In this document: positions 4,925 to 5,495 of the stretch, in pieces
Numbering within the stretch: the stretch's first letter is position 1
Layout: each line of letters begins with the position of its first letter
Origin: CADEEN01 sp031389585
Lineage (GTDB): Bacteria > Pseudomonadota > Gammaproteobacteria > Burkholderiales > Burkholderiaceae_C
Direction: 5' to 3'
Length of the DNA: 5,495 nt
Assembly: GCA_031389585.1 (NCBI GenBank)
Contig: JANMSS010000256.1
Location: 1 to 5,495, forward strand
The notes under the pieces: generated by a model
The model's database searches: none
What the model saw: the letters and a program-made list of their open reading frames with translations, nothing else
Told to the model about the DNA's origin: nothing
Made by a program: the position numbers and the translations under genes

Positions 4925-5495
4925 GCCTGGCCGGGTTGGGTGTGGTGGCGATCTGGCACGACCTGCTGCCGCAAGCCAAGGGCGAGTTCTATGAATGGCA
5001 CAACCGCGAGCACATGCCCGAGCGCGTGGCCATCCCAGGCTTTCGGCGCGGGCGACGCTACATCGCCACTGAAGGCGGGCCCGAATACTTCAACCTCTAC
5101 GAAGCCGATAACCCCGAGGTGCTGGCCGGCGCCGACTACCTGACCCGCCTGAACCATCCCACGCCGTGGACCCAGCAGGTGGTGGCCTCATTCCGCAACG
5201 TCGCCCGCGGCATCTGCCGCGTGCTCTACACGGGCGGCGTCGGCCAGGGCGGCGCGATGCTGACGCTGCGCTTCGATGTCACTGAGGCCGCTGCCGACGA
5301 GGTGAGCGCGCTGCTGCGCGAACAGTTTCTGCCCCTGCTGGCCGATGCGCCCGGCATCGCCGGCGTGCACCTGTGCCGCGCCGACGACGCGACCAGCCGC
5401 ATCGACACGGCCGAGAAGCGCGCGCGCAGCGACGGCACGCAGATCCCGCGCTGGATCGTGCTGCTCGAAGGCGGCGCCGACACGCCGCTGGCGCA
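4921..5495 (+). CDS. EthD/DUF4286-like dimeric alpha-beta barrel protein, C-terminus cut by window edge
   Basis: The frame from the ATG at 4921 is open to the window edge (191 residues). The N-terminal half contains EFYEWHNREHMPERVAIPGF (22-41) followed by RRGRRY and later FNLYE (57-61). This W-x-x-EH-x-PE-R layout is characteristic of EthD/DUF4286-like ferredoxin-fold proteins. The second half looks like a diverged copy: a beta strand AMLTLRFDV (112-120), a helix, then FLPLLADAPGIAGVHLCRAD (136-155), which parallels HMPERVAIPGFRRGRRY. Two such halves would form one alpha-beta barrel. The start overlaps the ATPase stop by 4 bp (ATGA), so the two are almost certainly co-translated. Homologues are mostly uncharacterised; relatives with this fold include small-molecule enzymes and accessory proteins of degradation pathways. 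A catabolic or protective role in this pathway is plausible, but no reaction can be assigned. Most of the protein is probably present. Confidence 0.78.
   Translation, partial: MSLAGLGVVAIWHDLLPQAKGEFYEWHNREHMPERVAIPGFRRGRRYIATEGGPEYFNLYEADNPEVLAGADYLTRLNHPTPWTQQVVASFRNVARGICRVLYTGGVGQGGAMLTLRFDVTEAAADEVSALLREQFLPLLADAPGIAGVHLCRADDATSRIDTAEKRARSDGTQIPRWIVLLEGGADTPLA

Noticed and set aside
1..5495. CRISPR arrays, tRNA/rRNA genes, transposon ends, defence or toxin-antitoxin genes
   Set aside because: No spaced direct repeats, cloverleaf sequences, transposase-like proteins or small paired ORFs could be supported. The window is filled by seven metabolic, transport and regulatory genes.

Overview
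The window is GC-rich throughout, with strong G/C preference at third codon positions, almost no intergenic space and family signatures common in beta-proteobacteria. A Burkholderiales-like soil or plant-associated bacterium is the most likely host. This assignment comes from general sequence style and is not proven. There is no sign of a phage, insertion sequence, CRISPR array, tRNA or rRNA. All seven genes look intact apart from the two cut by the window edges.

The layout is a divergent catabolic/transport locus centred on a 99-bp control region (3205-3303). Leftward (minus strand) run four tightly packed genes: an ABC permease (3204-2398), a NitT/TauT-type periplasmic binding protein (2365-1397), a short-chain dehydrogenase/reductase (1400-603) and a fumarylacetoacetate-hydrolase-family enzyme (579 to beyond position 1). 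Rightward (plus strand) run three genes: an IclR-family regulator (3304-4113), the ABC ATPase (4118-4924) and an EthD/DUF4286-like protein (4921 to beyond 5495). Gaps within both operons are 32 bp or less, and two junctions are 4-bp start/stop overlaps.

The parts read as one unit. The binding protein, permease and ATPase make one complete importer for a small, probably anionic organic compound. The dehydrogenase and the FAH-family hydrolase would oxidise a hydroxyl group and then hydrolyse a C-C bond next to a keto group. The IclR protein probably senses the substrate or an intermediate from the central promoter region. The transporter is split across the two operons, with its ATPase on the regulator's side. 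The substrate cannot be read from the sequence. A 2-keto-3-deoxy sugar acid, or another acid converted to an acylpyruvate-like 2,4-diketo acid, is a reasonable hypothesis.

No wholly new type of system is visible. The points most worth following are the unknown substrate, the co-transcribed EthD/DUF4286-like protein, and a candidate operator lying on the regulator's own promoter.
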